64,000 nucleotides of DNA from Pyrus communis (taxonomy: Eukaryota > Streptophyta > Magnoliopsida > Rosales > Rosaceae). Shown here in pieces: positions 36,380 through 48,621 of this stretch; position 1 is the stretch's first letter, and every line of letters begins with the position of its first letter. The translations under genes and the position numbers were made by a program. The DNA is taken from positions 26,200,428-26,264,427 of the forward strand of contig NC_084803.1 of the NCBI RefSeq assembly GCF_963583255.1. Reading direction: 5' to 3'. The notes under the pieces are model-generated. The model did no database searches and was not told where the DNA came from. It saw only the letters and a list, made by a program, of their open reading frames with translations.

Positions 36380-36900
36380 ATAAGTAGGTCACCCTTCACA
36401 GATGAGGCACTACGATGGGACATGACCAACATAAGCAGGTCACCCTTCACAGATGAGATCGAGCAAACAGAGCCTCCATGCAAGTTCAGTATGCCACATT
36501 TCACATCCTTCGAAGAGGATGGAGACCTGAAGAAACACTTAAAGCACAACCGAAGTGCAATGATCCTCTATCAAGAAAAAAGTCCTACCACTTGTTCAAT
36601 GTCAAGAAGAACCCAAAGGAGTCGCTTCGCGACTATATGAAAAGGTTCAAAGCATAGAAGGCAAAGATAGTCAAACACAACGACTCAATAGCTAGAGCAA
36701 CCTTCCAAAAATCACTCCCAGCAGACCATCCGCTGTTCAAAGAATTAATCACGAAAGAAGATCTAACTCTGGCAGACTCTTTCGCTTTGGCAGACAAGTA
36801 TGCACTTTGGGACGAGGTTTGCCGATGCATATTCAAGGAAAATTCGAACGATCTTGAATATGAGGTCTTCTACTGCTCTGAAGAAGATTTAAGGTCTGAC
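36380..36900 (+). pseudogene. gag remnant of the third Tat-lineage copy
   Basis: Pieces across frames: FTDEIEQTEPPCKF, EDGDLKKHL, then FNVKKNPKESLRDYMKRF, FQKSLPADHPLFKELITK and LTLADSFALADKYALW. This resembles the C-terminal half of Tat-type Gag. Frameshifts and stops are present. Confidence 0.65.
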
Positions 36901-37339
36901 TCGACGAGTAACTGCATTTGAAGCAACAATAAGCTCTCCTCGATACGGAAACCAGCTACCCGAAATTCAAAAGCTAACTTTTGAGATAATTGTTGCAACC
37001 CGAAAGCTTAAGTTATACCTTCAGACACACGCAGTCATCCTCATGACGCACTATTCCGCCTAATCCAGACGCGCGATGATAAAGGCGTAAAAACTGGCGG
37101 TGCAAAGTTTTTTGACAAACGCAACAACTCAGCTCAAAAGGCAAGCCAAGGGCATATGAACACTAGAAGGACACTCAAAAGCAAGTTTTGTCCTCGTCGT
37201 CTAAGAAGATTCTACATATGAGCAACATGTACTGGCAAGTTGAGCACCACCTCCTGCTTCGTGTCACACTACCCCAGCTGACCCTTGCTTCATAGTTCAG
37301 CTATAGAGCGACCTAATACTGAGAATTGAGCATCTCCTG

Positions 37340-37990
37340 CTACGTGTAACATGGGCCCAACTCCATGACTCCCTACTGTGCCTTCATGCCTAGCCTAGGC
37401 AACGTAATAGAGCAACTTAACGATGCCCTGGAAGCAACCGAGCACACCTTAGCCACACCCACTTCGCCTAATGGAGACTTCTGGCATTTGCATGTCGACG
37501 GCGCATCCAACTACAAAGGTTTGGGAGCAGGCGTTGTCCTTGTCACCCCAGATGGTTCGATGCCCGAGTAGGTGATCACTCTAGGCTTCAAAACATCCAA
37601 CAATGAAGCAGAGTACAAGGCTCTACTAGTAGGCCTCTGAATAACAAAAGACTTGGCGGGGAAAAAACTCGCAATTCATTCTAATTCCCAACTAATCTCT
37701 AGCCAGACTACTTGAGACATTTTAGACTTACACCCTTACTCAAATTCCACATGCAGACAACGCTCATACGGAAGCACTAGTCGGCCTAGGCTCTGCCCTT
37801 AACCACCAACTCAAATGCTCTATTCTAGTGGAGTATCTAGACAAGCCAAGCATAGAGGCGGAGCCAACAGCCGAGGTTTCACAGGTTTGTACAACTTTAA
37901 ACTAGCAAGATTTCATTATAAACCACCTGGTTAATGGCACACTTTTCATGGAAATATTGGAGTCTAGAAAGCTCCAAATAAAGGCAGCAC
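37340..37990 (+). pseudogene. Archaeal-type RNase H of the third Tat-lineage copy
   Basis: A 68-codon open stretch includes GDFWHLHVDGASNYKGLGAG and VVLVTPDGSMPE. After a stop it continues FKTSNNEAEYKALLVGL, KKLAIHSNSQLIS. The D...G.GAG...SNNEAEY pattern is the hallmark of the second, archaeal-like RNase H of Tat elements. Confidence 0.78.
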
Positions 37991-37999
37991 AGTACTACA

Positions 38000-38965
38000 T
38001 GTAGAACGGCATTCTCGTTCGACTATCTTATGCTGGACCACATCTCCGCTGCCTAGCGCCTCTAGACGACCTAAAGGTTCTAAGCTTAATCCACGAAGGA
38101 GTTTGTGGAAATCACTCTGAAGGTTGATCCTTAGCACATAAGCCTGTAAACGCAGGCTACTATTGGCCTACCATGCACCAAGACGCTAAGGAATTAGTAC
38201 AAAAGTGCGACCACTGCCAACTCTATAAGCTAGTACTAGCATTACCTGCCAGCGAACTACACCCGTAGACGAGTCATTGGCTGTTTATGAAGTAGGCAAT
38301 AAACTTAGTAGAGATAATACCACACACTATCGGTTGTAGATGCATGATAATTGTGGTAACCAATTACTTCACCAAATAGGTGGAAGCAGAGCCAATGACA
38401 ACCACAACTTATAAAGACATAAAGTGTTTCATAAGACGGAACATCATTTGCCGATTTAGCTTCACTCAATCCATCATCACCGACAATGGCCCGTAATTCG
38501 TGGGCAAAGATTTGGCGATGTTTTTCCAAAAGTATGGCATCAAGCAACACATGTCCACATCGAGATATCTTCAAGGAAATGGGTAGGCCAAAGCATCCAA
38601 CAAGATGATCCTCGACTGCCTCAAGAAATCCCCCTCCAACAAGAAGGGAAAGTAGCCAGATGAACTCCTTGGATGTCTATGTGCATATCGCATGACCAAA
38701 CGACGAGCCACCGGTGAGACTCCTTTCTTTTTAGCATTTAGTTCAAAGGCAATTCATCCCGATGTCATCATGCCAAGTTTTAGCATTCTACTGCCAAGCA
38801 TTGAGCAGAATAGTAAGGGGATGGCCACAAGCATAGATCTGGTAGAAGAGAAACGCGAGCAGACCATCACTAACATCGCAGCCTACCAGCAGCAGCTCTT
38901 CTCGAACTACAACAAAAAGGGCAAGATCCGGTAGTTCCAGCCTAGAGATCTAGTCATAAGAAATT
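38000..38965 (+). pseudogene. Integrase remnant of the third Tat-lineage copy
   Basis: Zinc-binding type sequence (GICGNHSEG near 38100, GYYWPTMHQDAKEL, KCDHCQLYK near 38200), core pieces (NYFTKXVEAEPM near 38360, FGFTQSIITDNGP near 38450), and the C-terminal open stretch TKRRATGETPFFLAFSSKA (38692 onward). Ends at DLVIRN, where the next element is inserted. Confidence 0.75.
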
Positions 38966-41900
38966 TGATAGGATTAAAAGCACACCAAAAAGTAGCACAC
39001 AAATGTCCTATTAATTTTCCTTATTAACAATAAGATTTGTCAATTGTAGCATATGAAAATAAATGTCTTTCCCGTAGAAGATTGTTTTATCTAACTACTT
39101 AACATGTCACAAAAACTGGGCTGCTGTCCATACTGACCAGCCACCAAAAAATAATTATTAGACCGACTTACACTTATCTAAAGTCTACGAAATTTTATAT
39201 GCAGATACTAGACACACGGAGCTACACTCACAGATTTTTAAATCGAACAAAAACAGGACAAAAACAGATTTTTAGTAGTTTGCAAATTAAGAAAAACGAG
39301 TTAGGGGAATTGCTATCCACCACCAAATAATCATGGGTTATGTTTCATTCAAATTCCTTTCATTTTCGGATGAAGATACTCAAGTTGGCTCAATGTTAGA
39401 ACTCAACCTATTACTCTTTCTTATGTAGTATGTTAAGAGAATGGCGTTTTCAACTTAACTTAGTCCCTAACATGCAATCTAGAATGGTGTGTTCATAGAT
39501 TTAACCAATAGAAATCATTAAGAACGAAAAGAGTTTGAGTCATCACAAGGCATCTTAAGTACTAGCGTTATCTTACTTATCCTAGAAATTGATTCACATG
39601 TTAATCGCAATTAACAAGTATTACTCTAGAACATATGTAGGTCCTCATTCGACAAGGGCAGGCACACACATATTCATAGCATTAGAATCCTAGATATGCT
39701 TACTAAGTATGCATCCGTAGAAAATACATAAAGAATTCATCAATGAGACAAGTAGTGAACCAATTTTCGTCCATTCATAAAAGTAATTCAAACGAAATGT
39801 CATAACAAACTTGCAATCATATTCGGGGTTTCAAAACAGCCCCTAACTACTAAAAATTAGTTACACATAATCCTCAAATTATACCAAAAGAAGGAGATGA
39901 GTTTGAGAAGATAAAACCCCTCATTCCTTTCCTTCCTTCCCTAACGCAGCAGCCTTGCCTTTTTTCCTTGCTTTCCTTCCTTTTTTTCTATCTTTTTTTC
40001 CACCTTTTTTTCCACCCTTTTTTTCCACGCTTTGCCGCTGCAACCTGCAGTCCTTTTCTTCTTTTCTGCTGCCACAGTTTTTTCTGCATAACTCACACCA
40101 CTAATAGTCATTTAGTGATGACAATAAGTGAGAGGAAATGCTAAAACAATTGTAACTCTTTGGGCAACCTTTATGCCCATTACTCCCACTTAATTTTCCA
40201 TTTCCTCTGATATTTGAATAGATGTCAGCTGGCTTGTTCTTGGCTGCATCAGTTTTGGCTGCTAGTTTTATTGGATTTATTGCTTTCAATGCTTTCTTAT
40301 CAGTTACAAACTGCTCAGCCTCTTGGGAACCTTTTAGTGTTAAAACGACCATAACTTCTTCTAGAAAAATGATATTTACAATCCGTGAAATCCAGAAAAT
40401 AGACATCCGTAACTTTCCAAGAATATAAGGCTCATTCTCTAATTTATTCTGAGCTGTCCGCAACTTGCTTCCAAAGTAGGTGATGCGAGAATTATACGCA
40501 CACAAATTAAACCCTCTTTTTGTCAATTGTAGTATAAGTATATAAGTAGGGATCGTTCTGGACCGGGGATTAGGAGGGATTGTTAATCACTTGGATTTGA
40601 CTCAAAAACGTAAAAACACAATATAAAACACTACACTAGACTCAAAGAATGCAAAACTAAACTTTAAAACACTCAAACAAACTTAAAGACTCAAAACAGC
40701 ACAAATACACTCAAATCTGCCTAAAAACCACTTTCTGGGCAGTTTTGAGTATAAACACAAATTTGGACGAAATTAAGTTGTAACTTGACTCAAGACTCTT
40801 AAAAACACAAACTAAATTGATTTCTAACTAATTTGACATTAAAGTAAAGGGGGATTTAGGTTTATACGAAATTAAATTAAATGAACAAATTGCAATGAAA
40901 ACAGAATGTAAATATGAAATTGATGAAATGGAATGAATGGATGATAGAATAGCTAAGGGGTTCATCTCCATACATGTTACACATGCATAATAAAATGATT
41001 TCCAATTGCATTTCAATAAACCATGACTTCTCAACGCTCCAAGTTAATTAGATCCGCTTAAATTAACTTTCAGATTTCCCTAGATTCATTGGATTGAATG
41101 GAATACGCATTACAACCAAATTATTCCTAATCAAAGTCCCTAACTATGGAATACGCATGATAGAGACATTCAACAAAGATCATTAAGTTCAACGGAAATC
41201 ATAAACATCGACGAGGCATTCGTTAGTATGGAATACGCATGAAACTTATGCCAAGAATTCATTTAACGCGATTGTTTATAAGCAACCTCCACTACTTGTG
41301 AATATAAGTTCGTAACTATTAGGTGAAACTCACTTATATTCTAGCGTCATATTCATGCATGAAAATTAAGCGTGCACTCTCAATAAACATACATAAATAA
41401 GTTATCAATCAAACAGTTAAACAAATTGAATCCACAACTTATGAAACGCAATTAGAAGTAATCAAATCAAAATGCAAGCATAAACATATATTTCGAATAC
41501 CCCCCTAACCAAGGGGGTTTTAGTTCCTCATACGTACAAAACAAAGAGAATCAAAGAAACACCTAAACATTCCAACAACTCAAACTTGAATTGTATGAAC
41601 GTTTAGGCCCTCTTCTCTTCCATTCCTCATCCGTACAAAACAAAGAGTATTGAAATTAAACATTGAAATCAAAGAAACACCTAAACATTCCAACAACTCA
41701 AACTTGAATTGTATGAACGTTTAGGCCCTCTTATCTTCCTCTTCGTTGTAGCACAAGGTCTAAGGATAGTTTGATGGTGTGAATGGTTTGGGGAGTGGTG
41801 GAATGGCTGAATTTCTGGTGGTGTTTGGATTAGTAGGGAAAATGGATGAATTTCTGAATGTGGGAATGAATTGTGTTGTGAATGGAATGAATGAATTGTG

Positions 41901-42994
41901 GCTGCAATGCATGCTTATTTATAGGTAAATGAGAGGGGACATGACAGCTAGGAGGTGGGTGGAAATGTGGCTGCAATGTTAGTGAATGATTATGAGTGAA
42001 TGCATGTGGATTAAAGTGGAATGACAGCTAGGAACTTGGTGGAAATTTGGAATGGTGATGAGAGATGCATGTGGCTGATTTATGCATGTGATTAAAGGGT
42101 GGGAGTGCATGTGCTTTGACATGGTGGTGCAATGATGAAAGAATAAGTGCATGTGGCTGAATGCAAAGGGAATGCAAAGTGAATAATGAATGCATGTTCA
42201 ATGACAACTAGGTTGAATTAATTAAAGGGAGTGCATGTGGCTTGGTTGGAATGAATGGAATGCAATCTGAAATGGGAGAGCATGTGGGTGAAATAATGAG
42301 GGAAATGCATGTGGCTGCAAGGTGTGAATGATTATGATTGCATGTGGGTGAATTAAAGGATGGAATGCATGTGAATGATGGCAGATTGTGTGGGTGAGTG
42401 ATTAGGTTGAAAATGCATGTGGATTAAAGGTTGGAATGAACATGAAATGCACGGCAATGATGGTGTTTTTCTGCAATGGTTGCAATGATGAAATGGATGG
42501 GAGTGCATGTGGATTAAAGGGGGAAGGTATGGTTATGGTTATGATAAGTGATAAGTGAATGGTTATGATAAGTGATAAGTGAATGGTTTGGTCTTCAATT
42601 TCGTCCATCTACTTGGCTTTAAGCATATGAAATCCATTCCAATCTCTAATTTGCTCCAAAAGGCTCCAAAAGGCATCCTTTTGCATACTTTGCCTTTAGA
42701 ACCTGAAAACACACAAAAGAAGCATAAAGGACTAAAATAACTAAAGAAACATAACGTAAATGCACGAGAACAAGCCATTTAAGTCGCATGAATATGCTCC
42801 TATCAGTAAGCTGACATGCACAGGCAGTTTTGATGAATTTGTTACTTAAAATTCCACTTGTGCTATTTTTCTTTTCTAGACTTGACAAATCCTACAAAAC
42901 ACAAAAACAAAGGAAATAGCTCAAAAATACAAGGAACTAACTAAGAAAAGACAAGTGAATTTGATGTAAAATTTATATAAATATGAGCTTATCA
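38966..42994 (-). repeat. 3' LTR of a second Athila-like family, split by a solo LTR
   Basis: On the plus strand it runs TGATAGGATTAAAAGC...GAGCTTATCA, followed by AATACCCCCACACTTA (42995-43010), the reverse complement of a TAAGTGTGGGGGTATT polypurine tract. The same tract follows the LTR at 52776. The element is therefore on the minus strand. Without the nested solo LTR (40481-42805) it is about 1.7 kb. A C/T-rich TTTTTTCC repeat lies at 39955-40030. The 141-aa frame at 40101-40526 has no known family. Confidence 0.7.
40481..42805 (-). mobile_element. Solo LTR of the main Athila-like family, 2.3 kb
   Basis: Starts TGATGCGAGAATTATACG and ends GCTCCTATCA, colinear with the LTRs at 50389-52776 and 62529-64000 (shared GGATCGTTCT-GACCGGGGATTAG and TGGAATACGCAT blocks). 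Flanks are GTAGG (40476-40480) and GTAAG (42806-42810), one mismatch. A minus-strand TATA-like sequence lies at 41914-41924. The region 41760-42550 is full of GAATG/GCATGTGG(A/C)T motifs. Confidence 0.85.
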
Positions 42995-43498
42995 AATACC
43001 CCCACACTTAGCTTTTGCTAGTCCTCGAGCAAAACAAAGAAAACATGAAAAACATTAGCTTCCCCCTATGTGACCCTCATAGAATTTCATTCAAGAAAAC
43101 AAATCATCAAGAACCTCAGCTAGCACCAAACAAGCTAATCCAAGCTCATCTTCCTGATTCAAATGTTAACAGTGACCTTTTAATCATCCTTGAAGTGTAG
43201 TGTGTGTAATAGCCATACTAATGCAATTTCAAGTTTTGTTTTAAAACACCACATGCAAACTAGTGACCTTCTCACGGGACATACACTCAATCACACATAT
43301 GTTTAGTTTAACATGTTTCACTCAAAGAATCAAATGTGAAAGATCTACCATAAGCTTCCATAAAGATCTCATCTCCACAATCATAATTGCAAAACTTAAA
43401 TCAAGAGGACTTTTATTGGTTATAATGAGGCTTTGGGAGAGGGTTATATAAATGAAAGGGTAGGTAAACACAAGTTCCAAGCTGCATTGCAAGCAATT
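42995..43498 (-). mobile_element. 3' internal piece of the second Athila-like element
   Basis: Starts with the polypurine tract complement and AGCTTTTGCTAGTCCTCGAG, the same beginning as the internal region at 52777. No coding frame. It is cut at 43499 by the plus-strand element; the remainder must lie beyond the window. Confidence 0.65.
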
Positions 43499-45642
43499 TG
43501 ATAGAAGCATATTTAGGCAACTTAGTTGGCTTGTTCTTGTGCATTTACGTTGTTATTTCTTAGTTCTTTAAGTCTTTTAAGTTATTTTCGTATGTTTTCA
43601 GGTTCTAAGGGCTAAAAGAGCAAAGAAGTGCATTTTGGAGCCTTTTGGAGCACTTTTGGGCCAAGGATGGATAGCTTATGCTTGGAGCCAAAGTGTTGGA
43701 CGAAATTGAAGGCCTTGTATGCACTTTAGGACATAAAACAAAGGGCCTAGCCCAATCAAACAAAGCCTTAGCCGTGCAAAACCTTTCAATTCCAGCAACT
43801 TCCCTTGTTTGCCGTGGCTCCCCCTTTGCATTTCCAGCTTCCCACTTCATCATTGCAGTGCAGCACATTATCTTCCATATTCCCTCTTTAATCCACATGC
43901 ATTCATCATCATTCACCATAATTATTCCCTCACATGCTTTCCCAACAAATAATTCAGCCAACACATGCACCCATCACCTAACACAAATCCTTTGTCGTGC
44001 ACATTCACCACCAATTCAGCCACATGCACTTATTCCTCCACCATTGCACCACATTTCAGCCACCATGACATTATTCCTTCATCATTGCACCACAATCCCA
44101 AGCCATATTCAGATTTCTTTGCCGTGCATAACCCACCACAATCCCAACTTTGCCGTGCACTCCCATCCCATTTCCAGCTTTCTCCCTTGCACTTCCACAT
44201 CATTCCCTCTTTAATCATTCACTCCCTAGCTGTCATTCCACATGCATTCCCTCGTTAATCATTCAGCCACATTTTCTCACATTCTCTCCCATTCTCTCCC
44301 TATAAAACCATGCAATCCCATCACCAAGAAAAACCATTCACGCCAGAAATTCATTCCCTCTCTCTAACACAGCCATACTTCACCATTCTTCATATTTTCT
44401 GCCCAAAAACACTTCTTGCCTTCCCCTACATCCATCCCTACCCTAAACACATCATTCTACATCATCCATAACCCCCAAAACTCACCAAAACCCCTTGTGC
44501 CGCAGCAACTAGAGGAGAAGAGGCCTAAGCGTTCATACAATTCAAGATTGAGTTGTTGGAATTTTTAGGTGTACTTCGTTCTTGTTTTCAATGTTTACTT
44601 TGTTATTACTCTCTAAGTTTGTTGTAATCACGAGTGGCTAAACCCCTAATTAGTTAGGGGAAAGTTTGAAGCCATGAACATGTTTGAAATATGAATTGAT
44701 TTCTTCCAATTGTGATTTGTTAAGTTGTGATTGCAATTCAATTATCTGTTCATTAAAAACTTGTTTTTGTATGTTGATTAGGGATGCATACTTAGTCTTC
44801 ATGCTTAAACTCGATGCTAGTTTATAAACGAGTTTCACCTAATCGTCACAAGTTTATAAACATGAGTAGTGAAGGTTGCTAGTCACAACCGTGTTAATTG
44901 AATTCTTGGCAAGAGTATCATGCATTCATAGTTACAATTGCCTCGTCAACACTTATAATTTTCATAGAGCATAATGATCTCTCATTATATCTCTTCTATG
45001 CATTCATGTTGAGAACCATTGGAGAATGATTTGAATTGTCGCATGCATCATCCAATTCAATAACATAAGGAAAATTTGAGAGTTAATTAGTGCATCACGG
45101 TTAACTTGGGGTGTTGAGCATCATAGTTAATGAAAAGCAATTGGAGAATCGATTCATATATAAATGTGTCATGTGTGGAGAATGGACCTCTAACTAATCC
45201 ATCCATCATCTTGTTTCTCAAATCCGTTTTATAACCTGCCTAGTTTTACAACTTGCTTTGTTATTTCAATTTTCGTCAAAACAAAACCCCCCTTTACTTT
45301 CTTGTTCTTTAGTGTTTAGAATCTGTTTAGTTTATGTTTTAAAGTGTTTTGAATCAAGCCATAATTCTAAATTCGTCCAAAATTGGGTTTAAGGTCAGAA
45401 ACTGCCTAGTTAGTGTTGTTAGGCAGTTTTGAGCCTTTTGGAACCTGTTTTGAGTCTTTTGAACTTGTTTTGAGTCCTTTGAGTCTTTGTGAACGTTTTT
45501 AACTTTGTTTTTATGTTTTTGAGTTAGTTTAGAGGTTTTAGCAAGCCCTCCTAATCCCCGGTCTAGAACGATCCCTACTTGCATCTTTACTACAATTTGA
45601 CAACAAGAGGGAAAATTTGTGTGCTTAACTATTCTTGCATCA
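43499..45642 (+). repeat. 5' LTR of the plus-strand Athila-like element (2144 bp)
   Basis: TGATAGAAGCATATTTAGGC...TTCTTGCATCA, followed five bases later by the primer-binding site. It is the reverse complement of the family LTR at 50389-52776 but strongly diverged. TATAAAACC at 44301-44309 is the likely promoter. The long open frames at 43605-44258 lie within this LTR and are compositional (CAC/CATTCC-rich), not genes. Confidence 0.85.
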
Positions 45643-45647
45643 AATTT

Positions 45648-45665
45648 TGGCGCCGTTGCCGGGGA
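45648..45665 (+). promoter_or_regulatory. Primer-binding site, Athila type
   Basis: TGGCGCCGTTGCCGGGGA, the primer-binding site typical of Athila elements (reported as complementary to tRNA-Asp). The same 18 bases occur in reverse at 62506-62523. Confidence 0.9.
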
Positions 45666-45769
45666 TTAGCAACTTTGCTAATCCCTCGTTATTTCTTTTT
45701 ATTTATTTTTCGTTCGTTTTCTATCTTGGTTACTGATTTGTTTATTTCATTGTCTTTAGGTACTAGTTT

Positions 45770-46980
45770 ATGACCCGTAGCTCACAACTTGTTCGTGAGC
45801 ATATCTCCGACTTTGACGGCGATTTCGAGAGGACTTTGAGAAGGAACAAGAAATTGCAAGAGGAAGTACCAACCATGGCAGTGGACAATCGAACCATCAA
45901 GGAGCTTTCTGCCTCGGGTTTGGCCAATGCAGCCCCTCTTTGTATCCAATACCCTAGGGCAGCCCCTGAGAAAACCGATGAGTTCGAACTTAAGTCTAGT
46001 TTATTACATCATATTCCTAAATTCCATGGGTTGTCCATGGAAGATCCTAACAAACATCTTGAGGAATTTGAAGTAGTTTGCTCAAGTATGACACCCATCA
46101 ACGTGGATGGGAGTATTTTGAAGATGAAGGCCTTTCCATTCTCACTTATGGACAAGGCCAAAGATTGGTTGTTTGAATTGTCCCCTGGAACTGTCAATTC
46201 TTGGGAAAGTATGAAACGTGCATTCTTAGAGAAATTCTTTCCCACTGCCAAGATCATTCTCTTGAGGAAACGAATTAGTGGCATCCAACAAAATCAAGGT
46301 GAGTCGTTTCCATCTTATTATGAACGTTTTAAATCACTTGTTGCTTCATGTCCACAACACCAAATGAAGGAGGAGCTGCTCATTCAATATTTCTACAAGG
46401 GACTCCTTCCCATGGAACGTCAAATGCTAGATGCTTCAGCGGGTGGTGCATTAGTGTACAAGACTCTAGTGGATGCCAAAGCTCTAATTGCCAACCGAGC
46501 ACACAACGCTCAACAATATGAAGGTGTTGGACAAAGAGAGGGGCCAAGGCAACAAAGTGTGAATGAGGTAAGTGCAATTTCTGATATTCAATCACAATTG
46601 GCTAATCTTACTTCTCTGGTGTCTCAGGCTGTCAAGGGGTCAAAACCACAAGAAAACCAAGTGTGTGGCGTGTGTTCAATGCAAGGGCATCCATCCGAGA
46701 CATGCCCTCAGTTGATAGAGAATGGAGGATGGGAGTCTGCCAATGCCATTGGTTTCCAAGGCCAAAACCAACCCAAACATGATCCATACTCCAACACCTA
46801 CAACCCCGGATGAAGAGATCACCCTAATTTCAAATGGAGAGAGCCCCAACAATCTGCACCACAAAGGGGATTTCAACAAAACCCCCATCGGTTCCCACGG
46901 CCATACCAATCTAACCAGCCATCATTGTCCCAAAACAACTCAGGTTCGTCTTTTGATAATTCTAAGTTATTCAATTACTA
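45770..46980 (+). pseudogene. gag of the plus-strand Athila-like element
   Basis: [20 protein letters not shown]... aligns with the Gag part of the intact polyprotein at 62388. The frame is open for 347 codons, including the capsid-like region and the zinc knuckle CGVCSMQGHPSETC. It stops at 46811-46813, where TGG (Trp in the intact copy, NAGWRD) is TGA. A second stop follows near 46978. Without these changes it would read through into the next frame, so this is a recently dying gene. Confidence 0.85.
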
Positions 46981-46986
46981 ACCACA

Positions 46987-48470
46987 ATGGCACAGGGAAT
47001 ACAGAACCAAGCAAAGGAGGTTAATGAGCTAAAGAAGCAAATGGGACAAATGGCCGAATTTTTAGGACAATTTCGTGAAAATGGTAAGTTACCAAGCACT
47101 ACGGTGGTCAATCCAAAGGGTGGCTTTGAAACCGCCAATGCAATCACCTTAAGAAGTGGCAAGGAAGTTGGAACCACCTCACAACCACCAAAATCAAGCC
47201 AAGACGAGGAGGAAAAGTTGTTGCAAGAGGAAGAGAGGAAGGGCAAAGCCACGGAAAGGGTGGAGCAACCCTTGCCGCAACCACTTCAAGCTCCTAGGCC
47301 GTCCAACAAATGTAAGGTAGGTCCAAACTCAATTGTTTCTAATGATTCCACCAAATGTGCCCTTTCCTAGCAGGTTTATGCAAGCCAAGATAAAGGAGGA
47401 TGAAAAAGACATCCTGGAGACGTTTAGGAAGGTGCATGTCAATATCCCGCTCCTTGATGCAATAAAGCAAATTCCGAAGTATGCGAAGTTTTTGAAGAAG
47501 ATTTGTACAACAAGGAAACGGATTCGGGAAAAAGAGGTGGTACATGTAAGTGAGAATGTCTCTGCCATATTGCAAAGAAAGCTGCCACCTAAATGCAAAG
47601 ATCCAGGTAGTTTCACTATCCCTTGTGTAATTGGTAATACAAGGTTCGAACATGCTATGCTAGATTTAGGTGCATCAATTAATGTCATGCCATACTCTGT
47701 TTATGCATCTATGAATCTAGGAGAGCTTAAAAATGATGGTGTCATTATTCAATTAGTTGATCGATCTAATGCATACCCGAGAGGAGTGTTGGAAGATGTT
47801 TTGGTGCAGGTGGACCACTTGATTTTTCCTGCAGATTTCAATGTGCTTGACATGGAGGATTCAACCCACTCTCCACCATCGCCACTCTTACTTGGACGAC
47901 CCTTCATGAAAACAGCCCACACCAAGATTGACGTGGCCAGGGGAGCCTTAACTATGGAGTTTGGTGGTGATACGATTAACTTTAAAGTTTCTGAATCCAT
48001 TGAGAATACTAATGATGTTCGTTCTTGTTTTGCCATTGGTACAATGAAAAATATAGGGCAGGAATGTTCAACATCAATCAAGAAGGATGCATCTAGAACC
48101 ACCATCGAGGAAGGAATTAGAGTAGAGCACAAGGAGCATGCCACTACCCTAAAAACACCCAATATGGCCGTGCCTTGTGCTAAAATTGGCGAGATGGTGG
48201 CTGCCCTAGGGGCATTGCCATAACATCCTAGTAAGTCTCCAATCCCAATTCCGATTCCCATTTCAACTAATAGGTTGTTACCTTCTTTGGTGCAGGTACC
48301 CAATCAATTTCAAGGTGGTGGGATCAGTTACAGGGACTTTAGGAATCCAGACACCAGAATCAGGGAGGATCGTTATCCCCGCCCATTCAGTGAGCCATAT
48401 TATGAAAGTGTTCAAGGAGCATGTCGTGGAAGACATACCCCTCCATGCCGTGGGCCTTAAGTGAGGAATG
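46987..48470 (+). pseudogene. Protease region and fused pol end; RT, RNase H and integrase deleted
   Basis: Open pieces at 46987-47370 and, after a frameshift, 47333-48223 match the intact polyprotein from [12 protein letters not shown] to [10 protein letters not shown]. They include the protease motif [20 protein letters not shown]-to-TAA change ends the frame at 48221-48223. After LLPSLVQVP and about 100 bp of unmatched sequence the text jumps to the extreme C-terminus (EHVVEDIPLHAVG near 48415). About 940 codons of reverse transcriptase, RNase H and integrase are missing. Confidence 0.85.
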
Positions 48471-48573
48471 AGCATACCATCGTCCGGTTGCAAGACGATA
48501 AAGAAAGCGCTACTTGGGAGGCAACCCAATACACTGAATAAAATAAGCATGTCCATTGATCTCCGATAAATTA

Positions 48574-48574
<1 letters not shown>

Positions 48575-48611
<37 letters not shown>
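48575..48611 (+). repeat. 37-base A homopolymer
   Basis: An uninterrupted A run between the end of pol and the end of the antisense ORF. The intact element has only an 11-base run in the corresponding place (T run at 56761-56771, plus strand). Confidence 0.9.
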
Positions 48612-48613
<2 letters not shown>

Positions 48614-48621
48614 TGGAGCAT

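Larger units (their letters stand above)
34986..38965 (+). mobile_element. Internal region of the third Tat-lineage copy, cut by an Athila-like element
   Basis: Order: GC-rich leader (35170-36300), gag remnant (36380-36900), the end of the first RNase H (KLKLYLQTHAVI near 37000), archaeal-type RNase H, then integrase. Most of the reverse transcriptase is missing. It stops inside the integrase C-terminal region at 38965, where the Athila-like LTR begins; the rest should lie beyond the window. Confidence 0.72.

Noticed and set aside
40101..40526. 141-aa minus-strand frame
   Set aside because: Lies inside the family 2 LTR and runs to the solo LTR junction; no recognisable domain, so treated as chance.
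43605..44258. Long overlapping frames (up to 178 aa) on both strands
   Set aside because: They lie wholly inside the LTR at 43499-45642 and come from CAC/CATTCC-rich composition; there are no domain features and no conservation in the related LTRs.
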